Assembly (NCBI GenBank): GCA_018266175.1 | Contig: JAFEAY010000028.1 | Span: forward strand, 1-64,000 | Reading direction: 5' to 3' | Length of the DNA stretch: 64,000 nucleotides | Source of the DNA: Candidatus Dependentiae bacterium | GTDB taxonomy: Bacteria > Babelota > Babeliae > Babelales > RVW-14 | Shown here: one piece after another, positions 17,005 to 25,421 of the stretch | Position numbering within the stretch: position 1 is the first letter of the stretch | Layout: every line of letters starts with the position of its first letter | The notes under the pieces: model-generated | Seen by the model: only the letters and a program-made list of their open reading frames with translations | Database searches by the model: none | What the model was told of the DNA's origin: nothing | Translations under genes and position numbers: made by a program

Positions 17005-18549
17005 ATGAAAAAGTTTTTTTTTAAACGAAAACACATTCTTTGTCTCATAGCTCTTACACTGAGTATCTTGTGTGTGAAGTTGTGTATAAATATTCGGTTT
17101 GATCAAGCAGTTGAGCAACGTCGAGCATGTTCTTCAGTTGCTGAATTTGTTCAAACGTACCAAGCAAATAAAAAATTTACACTCGATTTTGAGCATGTAC
17201 TTGATGAAGTCAGGCTGTTTGTTGATACAAAAGCCAAGAGCATGGGTAATACAGATCTTTGGCTTGATAGAACAATGCCAGACCAGTACTGGTTTAACGT
17301 TGATACTTTTGTGCTTTCAGATGACTACAAATCTTCAAACCAATTTTTCCCCTACGTTGAAAAGTTTGTTTTTCCAAGCGATGCACATATTGCAGTGTGG
17401 GGGGACTTGCATGGAAGTGTCAGTACGGTTGTTGAATCGCTTGTGCAGTTACAACGAGATGGCTATCTTGATGAGCAGTTTACTATTACTCGAAAAGATT
17501 TTTACTGTGTTTTCTTGGGTGACTTTGTTGATAAAGAACAGCATGGCACAGAGCTGCTTTATTTACTCATGAAGTTGCACAATCAAAACCCAGGGCATGT
17601 TTTTTTACTGCGTGGAAATCATGAAGATGCAGCGGTAAATAAAACGTTTCGAAAAGAGCTTTCCAAAAAATATCCAGATATTGATCCGGTAACCTCCAAA
17701 AAAATATTTTGTTTGTATGATCACCTGCCAGTGGCCCTTTTTGGAGGGATACGAAGCACAGATGGTTTGGTGAACGGCATTCAATTTTGTCACGCAGGTT
17801 TTGAGCATGGTTATAACGCGAGTACTTTTTTGGATAGCAGTGCGCACTTTGAATTGATCACAAAACTCAAGCGCTCCAGCATACTTGAGCAGTTGCCTGA
17901 TAGCCAGTCAAAAGAGCAATTGATAAAACTAAAAGATCTTGTGCTGCGAGCATCAAGTGGGCAAGAAAAAAACTTAGAAAACAGTCTTTTGCAAGAAGCA
18001 AAAATGGAACAACATGTTATTAATGGCCATAACTGGTTTACCATCCAAATGCTTACGTGGCTTTATAAGCGAGAAATTATCAATGCACTTCCAACATTGT
18101 TTCAAGATCTTGATTTGAAATCAACTATGAACCTTGGGGATATTCGTTTAGGTTTCTCATGGAACTCTTTTACCGATCAAGAAAATAATAAACGTCTTGG
18201 CGGTCGAGACGACCTGCATGTGCTTTGGAGCTATGCACATTTTAATTGTGGTCCAGAAGCAACAAACTACTTTTTACGTCTCAATAGTACTGATACATGG
18301 ACGTTGCAAACCGTTATTCGTGGGCATCAGCACCAAGGTAAAATGCTTGAAGATTTGCATCAGAGTGAAGGTCTTGCGCGATGGTTTGATGGCAAACTTG
18401 TGACAACGGTTGCCAGCCCGTTGCTCACCGGCTACGCATCATTTTTTATTTTTCATGGTGCACCTGATACAGCAGATTGGTCTATTGATCGTTATGCTGC
18501 CGTTTCAAGGTTTCCCTTTAAAAAAGAATCGAGCTCTTTATTTTCATAG
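17005..18549 (+). CDS. exported PPP-type metallophosphatase
   Basis: 514 aa. The signal or anchor segment ILCLIALTLSILCVKLCI is followed by the PPP-family metal-site motifs in order: GDLHGS (about 132), GDFVDKEQHG (about 171), LLRGNHEDA (about 202) and RGHQHQG (about 438). PPP enzymes are Ser/Thr protein phosphatases in eukaryotes, with bacterial relatives acting on proteins or nucleotides. The GNHED-to-RGHQ gap is longer than in typical PPP domains, with an insertion of about 100 residues. Export and context suggest a target outside the bacterial cytoplasm. It lies 41 nt after the hydrolase gene and may be co-transcribed. Confidence 0.85.
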   Translation: MKKFFFKRKHILCLIALTLSILCVKLCINIRFDQAVEQRRACSSVAEFVQTYQANKKFTLDFEHVLDEVRLFVDTKAKSMGNTDLWLDRTMPDQYWFNVDTFVLSDDYKSSNQFFPYVEKFVFPSDAHIAVWGDLHGSVSTVVESLVQLQRDGYLDEQFTITRKDFYCVFLGDFVDKEQHGTELLYLLMKLHNQNPGHVFLLRGNHEDAAVNKTFRKELSKKYPDIDPVTSKKIFCLYDHLPVALFGGIRSTDGLVNGIQFCHAGFEHGYNASTFLDSSAHFELITKLKRSSILEQLPDSQSKEQLIKLKDLVLRASSGQEKNLENSLLQEAKMEQHVINGHNWFTIQMLTWLYKREIINALPTLFQDLDLKSTMNLGDIRLGFSWNSFTDQENNKRLGGRDDLHVLWSYAHFNCGPEATNYFLRLNSTDTWTLQTVIRGHQHQGKMLEDLHQSEGLARWFDGKLVTTVASPLLTGYASFFIFHGAPDTADWSIDRYAAVSRFPFKKESSSLFS

Positions 18550-18612
18550 TGGTCAGTCGTTAAGCTGAGAACACAAGAAAATTTTTGTATTGAGCAAAAA
18601 GGGGGGATTGGA

Positions 18613-19677
18613 ATGGTTGCCACAAGGTATAATCGATTGTTTATGTCGTTGCTTGTATTTTGTGCACTGAGCATAAGTACAGTCTGTTTATCAAAAGAGC
18701 CAGCACGACCTTATAATTTTGATAACGGAGATGCATTTGGTTATGGAAACGCATGTTGGTTGACATCATATTTACAGTGTGCTTATCGACTTGAACCATT
18801 ACGTAATCTTCTGGCAAAATTACCACAACAAAAAGGCAACGACTCTGAAGCTCTTAAGTTTTCTCGTCTTATCAAGAAGACATTTGATGAGATGTCTGTT
18901 AAAAAAAACACAAAAAATTTTCCAAAAGAGCTTTATAACACCATTTATGACAAAACAGGCGATCTTTTTCTTTCGCATAAAAAATCGTATTACGGAGTCA
19001 GTATTCAAGAAAAACCTGAATTAGATCCTCGCTCCGTAGTTACGTGGGATATTTTCGGTGAATCTGCAAAAGCAGGTGATGCTTCTCATGCAGAGCTTGA
19101 TCCAATTAAAAAAGCAGAATTAGAGGCACGAAGAGATCGATTATATGTTTATGGAGAGATTTTGCTGGACTACTATCCATCGCAAAAAAGTACAATGAGT
19201 GATCATGAACGAGTTAATCAGCTTTTTTTGTATATCATCAAAAAAACTTTTAATCTTAAAAGAGCTCAACTTGCACGATATTTTCAAATTACTGATAAGC
19301 CCATTTCCCTGGGCGGGTACGAACTTGTGGCGCACATGGTGTCTCCTTCTCATGATCATGTTGCCGCGCTTGTTCGTTACGGCAACGATTGGTATTTTTA
19401 TGATTCGCTTTGGAATGTGAATGTAGAGCCGAATAAAGCTGAAAAAGTACTTGATCATGGAACTGAATATTTTCAAGATTCGGTTCTAAAAGATTCTTTT
19501 TACAAGGATTATCAAAAGCCCTTTCCTGTTAATCTTTATTTTTACCAAAATTCTGAGCTAGGAATAAAACTTTTTGAACTTAAGGAACAGCTTATCATGC
19601 TCAAGGAAAAGCTTGTTGTCTTAAAAAATCAATTAGGTGTTTTGAAAAACAAATTAGCTACACCCATAAAAAAATAA
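18613..19677 (+). CDS. exported USP-like (C19-type) cysteine protease, probable deubiquitinase
   Basis: 354 aa with a signal peptide (LFMSLLVFCALSISTVCLS). The segment FGYGNACWLTSYLQCAYRLEPLRNLL mirrors the USP cysteine box (GNTCYMNSVLQCL and PLR). Cys48 would be the nucleophile. The histidine box YELVAHMVSPSHDHVAALVR and GNDWYFYDS (His249, Asp264) mirrors YELYAVxxHxGxxxxGHYxAYV and WYxFDD of USPs. Bacteria have no ubiquitin, so the likely target is host ubiquitin or a ubiquitin-like protein. The C-terminus (about 315-350) is a short Leu/Lys heptad-like repeat. GGGGGG precedes the ATG. Confidence 0.75.
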   Translation: MVATRYNRLFMSLLVFCALSISTVCLSKEPARPYNFDNGDAFGYGNACWLTSYLQCAYRLEPLRNLLAKLPQQKGNDSEALKFSRLIKKTFDEMSVKKNTKNFPKELYNTIYDKTGDLFLSHKKSYYGVSIQEKPELDPRSVVTWDIFGESAKAGDASHAELDPIKKAELEARRDRLYVYGEILLDYYPSQKSTMSDHERVNQLFLYIIKKTFNLKRAQLARYFQITDKPISLGGYELVAHMVSPSHDHVAALVRYGNDWYFYDSLWNVNVEPNKAEKVLDHGTEYFQDSVLKDSFYKDYQKPFPVNLYFYQNSELGIKLFELKEQLIMLKEKLVVLKNQLGVLKNKLATPIKK

Positions 19678-19988
19678 TGGTTCACAAAATAGAGTTTGCA
19701 TATTTCGATGATGAATATCTCATCCAATTTCCCCTATAGCACGAACTATTAATGAAGAAAAGAGACTTTTGTAGCATTGGATAGTGCTTTTTTCAAGTAT
19801 AAGCTCCAGGAGGTCCTTGAGATGATGAAAAGCAAATTGTAGACAATTGGTAATGTTGAAGTTATCCCGTTATTTTCGCCTCTTTCCGGACAAAAAATTC
19901 TTTTGTGCATTCTTGCAACTGCTTATTTATTTCTGGTTTACTCTGATCAGTATTATTTGTTTGTCCCATAACAGAGTAAGGGGAAGTT
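19678..19988. other. 311-nt gap with a strong ribosome site and six-codon mini-frame
   Basis: No recognisable gene. At 19808-19814 a CAGGAGG site precedes ATG 19822, which opens only six codons (MMKSKL) before TAG. A second frame (ATG 19853) could encode a hydrophobic segment (FFCAFLQLLIYFWFTLISII) but has no good site and runs into the next gene. Either a leader or a decayed gene start. Confidence 0.35.
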
Positions 19989-21038
19989 ATGATGGATTCA
20001 AAAATGATGTTACTGCTTGGGGTGGTTCTATTGAGTGGATGGGGTTCTGTTTGTGTTGCGGGATTTGGTGATGATCAGGTTCCACTTTTGCATGATTATC
20101 ATGATGGAAATAGTCTGCAGTTTAATCAGGAGCAGGCGCCATTAGCCTATCAATCGTGCCCAGCATTTGGCGTTTTTCAGCCAGGAGAGCAGCTGTCTCC
20201 TGCGGCTTATTTTTCACAGGTGCCAGATTATTTAGAGGGTAATGGACTTTCTGGAAACGAGGCTCCAGGATATGTGCTCGCATCTGATTTTAAAATGAAG
20301 CAGCAGGATAGTGTACTTACCCCATTGCAGCAATATTTCATTGGGCAGCCTGCAATTGAGACTGAAAAACTTGTTCTGTGCCCACTGGGTGTTGAGCATG
20401 CACAAGCGTTGGCGCCATTGTTTGGGGCTTATACCAAAGAATTTTTTGCTGCTTTAGTTGCTCAGCGTTTAACCGGTTCTGTTGTACCGTGGGTAGTTTA
20501 CCTCAAGGGAAGTAACGATACGCCTGGCCAAGTGATAGGTTATTGTGGGTTTGATGCTGTTACGGATAGAAATGAGGGTCTTATTGTCTGCGAATTTTTA
20601 CAGGAGTTTTGTTCAAAAGGGAATTATTTTGAGCAGGCGATGTTCGTTATTTTAAGCGAAGGCTTTTCTTATTTGGGCTTTGATAAAATAATACTTGATA
20701 AAAGAAGCAATGTTTCAGGTGCCCAGCGCGTGAGAGATATCGGTTTTACATCAACAATGTTGTACGATCGCTGTGCTGGAAAATATGCTGAAATACGACG
20801 CTTTGCCATAACCAGAGACCAATATTATAAGCTTGATGCCCAAAGCCAAGAAATGCTTCGTGTCAGCGCTTATGAGGTAAAGAATAGCGAGAAAATGGTG
20901 TGCGATGACCAGACTTCAGTGGGTAAAGAAATTTCATTGTCCGGAGATCAAAAGCAGAATGCTTTTGTAAAATGGATTAAGAACTTATTTGCAAGTAACT
21001 TCCGTGAACCTGGTTATGAGAAAATAACGAATCAGTAA
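19989..21038 (+). CDS. exported GNAT acetyltransferase-like protein
   Basis: 349 aa; AAGGGG precedes the ATG pair at 19989/19992. A signal peptide (MLLLGVVLLSGWGSVCVAG) and a 95-residue linker come before a RimJ/RimL-type GNAT domain (about 115-285): TEKLVLCPLGVEHAQAL, PGQVIGYCGFDAV, CEFLQEFCSKGNYFEQAM (acceptor-site strand and helix), then FDKIILDKRSNVSGAQRVRD and IGF. GNAT enzymes move acetyl from acetyl-CoA to amines. The acetyl-CoA loop (Q/RxxGxG) is replaced by CSKGNYFEQA, so activity is uncertain. Export of a CoA-dependent enzyme again suggests a host compartment. Confidence 0.7.
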   Translation: MMDSKMMLLLGVVLLSGWGSVCVAGFGDDQVPLLHDYHDGNSLQFNQEQAPLAYQSCPAFGVFQPGEQLSPAAYFSQVPDYLEGNGLSGNEAPGYVLASDFKMKQQDSVLTPLQQYFIGQPAIETEKLVLCPLGVEHAQALAPLFGAYTKEFFAALVAQRLTGSVVPWVVYLKGSNDTPGQVIGYCGFDAVTDRNEGLIVCEFLQEFCSKGNYFEQAMFVILSEGFSYLGFDKIILDKRSNVSGAQRVRDIGFTSTMLYDRCAGKYAEIRRFAITRDQYYKLDAQSQEMLRVSAYEVKNSEKMVCDDQTSVGKEISLSGDQKQNAFVKWIKNLFASNFREPGYEKITNQ

Positions 21039-21064
21039 ATTAAGTCTTAAATAAAAGTACTCAG

Positions 21065-21094
21065 GCCTCGGGTATAAAAACTCGAGGCTTTTTT
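21065..21094 (+). terminator. rho-independent terminator
   Basis: GCCTCG (21065-21070) and CGAGGC (21083-21088) around an A-rich loop, then six T. Confidence 0.88.
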
Positions 21095-21184
21095 GATGTT
21101 TGACACTACTGCTTAATAATTCATAATTAGAATTACTGTTGGCTGTTTGATTTGAATAAGGATCTTTTTGTATAAGGAAAAAGC

Positions 21185-21571
21185 ATGGCGATTAGAAAAA
21201 TAGACTTGGCTTGGATCACTGTTTCCGATTTTGCTCAAGCAAAAAAATTCTTCGTTGATACCCTTGGATTGACCGTATCTGGTGGTAATGAACAGTTTAG
21301 CTGGCTTGAATTACGCGGCCAAGATGGTGGTATGCTTTTAGGCGTTGGCGGGAGCAAGCCCAATGATGGCTGTACGATCAAGCCTGGTCAAAACGCTGTT
21401 ATGACTTTTACTGTTGATGATATGGAGCAGACCAAGGCCGAACTAGAAGCCAAGGGAGTCGTCTTTGCAAGCGAGATCATTGAGATCCCTGGCATTGTAA
21501 AAATGGCTCTTTTTGTTGACTCAGATGGCAATAAGTTTCAGTTGGTTGAGAACTTAGAGCAGAACCAATAG
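21185..21571 (+). CDS. VOC (glyoxalase/bleomycin-resistance) family protein
   Basis: 128 aa, one of the few proteins here with no signal peptide, so cytosolic. Two beta-alpha-beta-beta-beta modules: RKIDLAWITVSDFAQAKKFFVDTLGL and NAVMTFTVDDMEQTKAELEAKGV, ending FVDSDGNKFQLVE. Metal ligands would be the first-module residue near D9 and the glutamate of FQLVE. Members include glyoxalase I, dioxygenases and antibiotic-binding proteins; the substrate cannot be read from sequence. AAGGAAA precedes the ATG, with terminators on both sides. Confidence 0.9.
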   Translation: MAIRKIDLAWITVSDFAQAKKFFVDTLGLTVSGGNEQFSWLELRGQDGGMLLGVGGSKPNDGCTIKPGQNAVMTFTVDDMEQTKAELEAKGVVFASEIIEIPGIVKMALFVDSDGNKFQLVENLEQNQ

Positions 21572-21600
21572 CTTTTACTAATTTTTGAATATAATTCTGG

Positions 21601-21623
21601 AGCCCCTCAATAGGGGCTTTTTT
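21601..21623 (+). terminator. rho-independent terminator
   Basis: AGCCCCT (21601-21607) and AGGGGCT (21612-21618), then a T-run. Confidence 0.9.
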
Positions 21624-21755
21624 CTTGATTTACACCTAAATTCATCTCGAAACACAGCTTTCTTGCAATTCAGGCAGAAAACAACCCGTTTGATTTTTTT
21701 TATTATATATTTTATATTGAAAATAATAGTTAACCAGGTAATGGAGGTTGTATCT

Positions 21756-22856
21756 ATGAATTTTATCAATAGATCGTATGTTTTCCCTGTGTTTTTGACG
21801 CTGGGTATGATTGCTGGAACTCTTGGGTTTTCAACCATTTTAGTAAAAAACCGAGTTGGCATTAATGATCAGCAGTTATTTTTACAGCGCCATGCTCTGC
21901 CTGCATCATCAAAGCAACTCTTTAAATCATTTTTCAAAACCCATAAGCTTGATCCTTCACTTTTTACCTTGACTGAAAAAGAGCTTGAACAACGTCTTAC
22001 CGATCTTGGATTTGAGCGTACTGCCACGGGAAGTAACTCTTTGGTTATGCGTTGTCCGGAGCAATTGGGTAACTTTGTTGTCAAAGCGCCTGGCCGATTT
22101 CATGAAGTAACACGAGCGGTGGTTGATAAGCCGCTGGAAAATATATCACGAGCTCAAGGTGCCGACCGCATTAATGAATATGCTCATCAAGCGGGAGTTA
22201 AAAGTGTTAAAGCCGTTGATGAATATCTCTTTCATGTTCCGGGTGCGCCAAAAGAGCTGAGTGATTACAACTATCTGGTTGTCGAACCGTATCTTGATCT
22301 TGATCAAAAAAAATCATTTGATGACTTTTCATATGAGCAGTTTAAAGAAACCGTTGATATCATTGATGCTGTTCAGTACGGAGACACGCATAGTGATAAC
22401 ATTGTGCTTGATCAACAAGGAATCGTTTATTTCTTGGATACGTCACAACGTGATTATTTGGCTGCGTATAAAAATTTACCTTCAGCGCTTTATTTTTCAG
22501 ATGGATCTGAAAGCGATGATGATCAACTTGAGATTGCTTCTTGTGTAAGCAACGAGGAGCAGCTGATTGAGTCCATGAAAGCGAGTGTCGATCCAATGCA
22601 TCTGGTTGCAGCTCAAAAAGCCAGCACAAAGCTCGATGTTATTTTTCATGGGCTTATGCCACTTTGCAAAGAAAAAATTGATGTTGCCAAGCGAGCATAT
22701 TTACAAGAAAAAGTTGATAAGCTCGTTAAAGAAGTTGAATTTCTTGTTGAGCCATTTAAGAGCAGTCAAGCGTTTGAAACAACGGAGCCACATTCAAAAA
22801 GCTTACATGAAGCCATACAGGCAACCTTTGCACAATCTAATCTTCACGCGGCTTGA
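21756..22856 (+). CDS. exported divergent protein-kinase-like protein
   Basis: 366 aa from ATG 21756 (GGAGG, 8 nt); the frame is open further 5' through the terminator but that part is A+T-rich spacer. A membrane/signal segment (VFPVFLTLGMIAGTLGFSTIL) is followed by a kinase-like core: glycine-loop-like TATGSNSLVMR, lysine in FVVKAPGR, hinge-like YLVVEPYLD, catalytic loop YGDTHSDNIVLD (D-x-x-x-x-N kept), and FLDTSQR in the DFG position. The lobes are compact and no standard subfamily fits. It may be an atypical kinase or pseudokinase, acting outside the cytoplasm. Its end lies 2 nt from the convergent gene. Confidence 0.6.
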   Translation: MNFINRSYVFPVFLTLGMIAGTLGFSTILVKNRVGINDQQLFLQRHALPASSKQLFKSFFKTHKLDPSLFTLTEKELEQRLTDLGFERTATGSNSLVMRCPEQLGNFVVKAPGRFHEVTRAVVDKPLENISRAQGADRINEYAHQAGVKSVKAVDEYLFHVPGAPKELSDYNYLVVEPYLDLDQKKSFDDFSYEQFKETVDIIDAVQYGDTHSDNIVLDQQGIVYFLDTSQRDYLAAYKNLPSALYFSDGSESDDDQLEIASCVSNEEQLIESMKASVDPMHLVAAQKASTKLDVIFHGLMPLCKEKIDVAKRAYLQEKVDKLVKEVEFLVEPFKSSQAFETTEPHSKSLHEAIQATFAQSNLHAA

Positions 22857-22858
22857 TT

Positions 22859-23338
22859 TTATACAGAGCTGCGTCGTGGCGAATAGATTAAAATATTGTC
22901 TGCGGCCGTTTCTTTATCTGGTACCGTAAAGCCCACTTGAAGGCAAGCATGAACAAGTTCTTCTTGTTCGGGTGTGATATGAATAATGCACTTGGTGCAT
23001 GCAAATTGAGTACTTAAAAATTCAACAAGAAGAGGCAATAATTCTGTATGATCTTGAGTGATTATCATTTCAGAAATCTCGCATATTGAATTTCCGTCAT
23101 TACATTTTTTAGCACAAACAAGTGAGCCTCGACCAACGCGTCGATCGGTTTCTATGTTTATTTTAAATTCATTTTGAGCATCATCAAGACGATACCTGGC
23201 AAAATAATATCCTCTAAAGAGCGTATTACTGATGTAAGTTGTTGTTCGACTCTCTGAAGGGTTGAGTGAAAGCTTCATAGCCTGTATTGGCAAAGCTATC
23301 ATGAACATTAAAAAAAGAGCCGAAATATTTTTTTTCAT
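22859..23338 (-). CDS. exported GNAT-fold small protein
   Basis: 159 aa with a signal peptide (ISALFLMFMIALPIQAM). The second half resembles a minimal GNAT core: EMIITQDHTELLPLLVEFL, ACTKCIIHITPEQEELVHACLQVGF. It is a diverged paralogue of the gene just upstream on the same strand (23392-23916), sharing the RxGRG strand and the Q-D-H helix pattern. The two are 53 nt apart and likely form an operon. The acetyl-CoA loop is not convincing, so enzymatic activity is doubtful. Confidence 0.5.
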   Translation of the reverse strand: MKKNISALFLMFMIALPIQAMKLSLNPSESRTTTYISNTLFRGYYFARYRLDDAQNEFKINIETDRRVGRGSLVCAKKCNDGNSICEISEMIITQDHTELLPLLVEFLSTQFACTKCIIHITPEQEELVHACLQVGFTVPDKETAADNILIYSPRRSSV

Positions 23339-23391
23339 GGGTACTCCATTATTATCTGAAATTAAGCATTTTTATTGATCTATTTGCCCCG

Positions 23392-23916
23392 TTAGATTGT
23401 TTTATTTGATAGATTTTCTTCAATAATCGATTTGGTTGCTATTTCATAATTGAGTTCTTTGCAAGCATCATACACCAATTTATTTTTTTCAGAAACGTGC
23501 CATATGAGAGTGCTCATCGTAAAATGAATTTTTAAGTAGCTATGAAGTGCACGAATAACATCTTGATGGTCTTGGCTAACTTCCAGATCATGAATATGTG
23601 CAGTTGCGTATCCCGCATATGATGGATCAAACATGATTGTTGCTTTGCCTCGGCCAAGACGCGTAGGTGTTTCAAAGCTTATTTCAGCAGTATTTGGGAT
23701 CTGGTGAAATTGTGGTCCAGATTGTTTTATCAACTTATAATGCGTGAAAATATAATTTTGATGAGTAATGGTCGACTCACGAACCTTTATCACTTGAGGT
23801 GCCCGATCGATATTTTGGATAGCTCCTGGTGTGGGTTGTTTGAGCTCCATGATTTCATCTGCACATAGTATTCCAGGCGCACATAAAAGCGTGAATAAAG
23901 ATATCTTTTGTAACAT
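23392..23916 (-). CDS. exported GNAT-fold small protein, paralogue
   Basis: 174 aa with a signal peptide (ISLFTLLCAPGILCA). It shares the layout of the next gene: TRLGRGKATIMF, then IHDLEVSQDHQDVIRALHSY, then a strand and helix ending ELNYEI. First gene of a two-gene minus-strand unit; the site AAGGAG lies just before the ATG. No function can be assigned beyond the fold. Confidence 0.5.
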   Translation of the reverse strand: MLQKISLFTLLCAPGILCADEIMELKQPTPGAIQNIDRAPQVIKVRESTITHQNYIFTHYKLIKQSGPQFHQIPNTAEISFETPTRLGRGKATIMFDPSYAGYATAHIHDLEVSQDHQDVIRALHSYLKIHFTMSTLIWHVSEKNKLVYDACKELNYEIATKSIIEENLSNKTI

Positions 23917-24117
23917 TGCAATCTCCTTTGATAAATCTATTTTTTTATAGGTGAAATGAGTCTAGCACCAAATAATTTTATTCTGCAATGAGTAAATAGT
24001 TCTTTCGAGCAAAAGTCTGTTGTTACTCTTCTGTAAATAATTGACTTTTGGTAATGCGTCATGCCTACACTAGCTTCCAAGTTCTCAGGGGAATTATCTG
24101 CTTAACAAGGGGTCGTC

Positions 24118-25302
24118 ATGAATATCGTGCAGCATTTTTATTTATTTATAGTATTTGTGTTCATTGGAGGTTTTCTTAAAACTGCGCAGGCTGTTATTGT
24201 GGATGGCTTACCAAATCCGGTGTCTCATGCTTATACAGTAGCAGTTCTTGATCTTGCTGCACGGTACGGAGCTCAAGAGCCCTGCAATTGGGAAGAACAT
24301 GAAGCAAATATTAATAGTGTTTATGATGAGCACAATATGGCAGCGCCTTTGAGTATGAATGAGTGGGTTGATCAGCTTTGCGTGTTGGCAGAAGAAATGA
24401 GTAAGTCTATGACTGATGATCAAGATATTGATACTTCCGGGATTGTCCATGATCACAATTTTGTAAAATTTTGTCGTATGCTTGCGGCTTCAATGCTTTT
24501 TCAAATAAATTATGAAAAATATATAGAATCCTGGAAAGAGCATTCTCGGTTAAGTTCATTACTTGAAGAGCACAGACAGGAATCATTTGCCCTCTTAGGG
24601 AAAATTCAAGGTCGATTTGAACATCAAGCTTATGCTCAGAGCCTACAAACACATTATTATTCGATTCATGCATTGAACATTCAAACTGCTTCAGCATATT
24701 ATTTGGGCTATCATCATTTGAGTTGCTACTCAATTAAATTAATACTTCAAGTTTTGGTGAAGGGATATTTTCATTGGAATATCATAGAACAACGCCAGGT
24801 GGTTGGTTTAGGCCGAGAAGATTTTTGCCCCGATTCGGACCAACGATTTGAAGAAGATGATGGTGAGCTGCACAGTCAAAATGATGTGCATGAAATAGGT
24901 ATGAGAAGAGGAAAGTTAAGTTGCTGTTACAAAGTGTGTAAAACATTAAAGATGGTTGCTCAGGATCGCGCATTTGAAGAGGCTCTTTGGGAAGATATCA
25001 ATAAGAGAATAAGAGAATTTGACGGTGTTGGTTTTGTCTATTCTCCAATAGTCCTTGCAGGCCTTGCCGCATCGTCTGAAGACACCGCAAACTTTTTAGC
25101 ATCGTGCGTCCTTCAAAATTTTGAAAAGATGCATAGTCACTTTATCTATTTAATTTTTTCAAATCCACTCACGTGTATTAAGCAAGAAGCATTGTTTGCA
25201 TTTGCGCAGCATTTTTCCGAAGAAGTTGCCAAAGAGCAAGCAAGTGGTTGGGTTCATCAACAAGCAGAGGCGGTTGCTTGGAAAAACATCTTAGGACAAT
25301 AA
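24118..25302 (+). CDS. exported protein of unknown function
   Basis: 394 aa, not recognised. A signal peptide (FYLFIVFVFIGGFLKTAQA) precedes a largely helical, acidic protein. A Cys-rich spot (SCCYKVCK, about 267-274) follows a very acidic loop. GGGG lies about 10 nt before the ATG. A possible promoter is TTGACT (24042) with TACACT 19 nt on. Its 201-nt upstream region is shared with the divergent GNAT-like pair. Confidence 0.6.
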   Translation: MNIVQHFYLFIVFVFIGGFLKTAQAVIVDGLPNPVSHAYTVAVLDLAARYGAQEPCNWEEHEANINSVYDEHNMAAPLSMNEWVDQLCVLAEEMSKSMTDDQDIDTSGIVHDHNFVKFCRMLAASMLFQINYEKYIESWKEHSRLSSLLEEHRQESFALLGKIQGRFEHQAYAQSLQTHYYSIHALNIQTASAYYLGYHHLSCYSIKLILQVLVKGYFHWNIIEQRQVVGLGREDFCPDSDQRFEEDDGELHSQNDVHEIGMRRGKLSCCYKVCKTLKMVAQDRAFEEALWEDINKRIREFDGVGFVYSPIVLAGLAASSEDTANFLASCVLQNFEKMHSHFIYLIFSNPLTCIKQEALFAFAQHFSEEVAKEQASGWVHQQAEAVAWKNILGQ

Positions 25303-25421
25303 TAAAAACATTCAAAAAAGTTGATAAAAATTGAAGAGCATTTTATGGTATTTTAAGCTCAAATAAAAGCTCAAGTCGTTGGTAAGTTGGTTTGTGGAGG
25401 TTAAAATTCAAGGAGAAGGTG

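Noticed and set aside
19853-20071. Small hydrophobic protein overlapping the GNAT-like gene
   Set aside because: No ribosome site, and its 3' part is out of frame within a well-supported gene; kept only as a remark on the gap.
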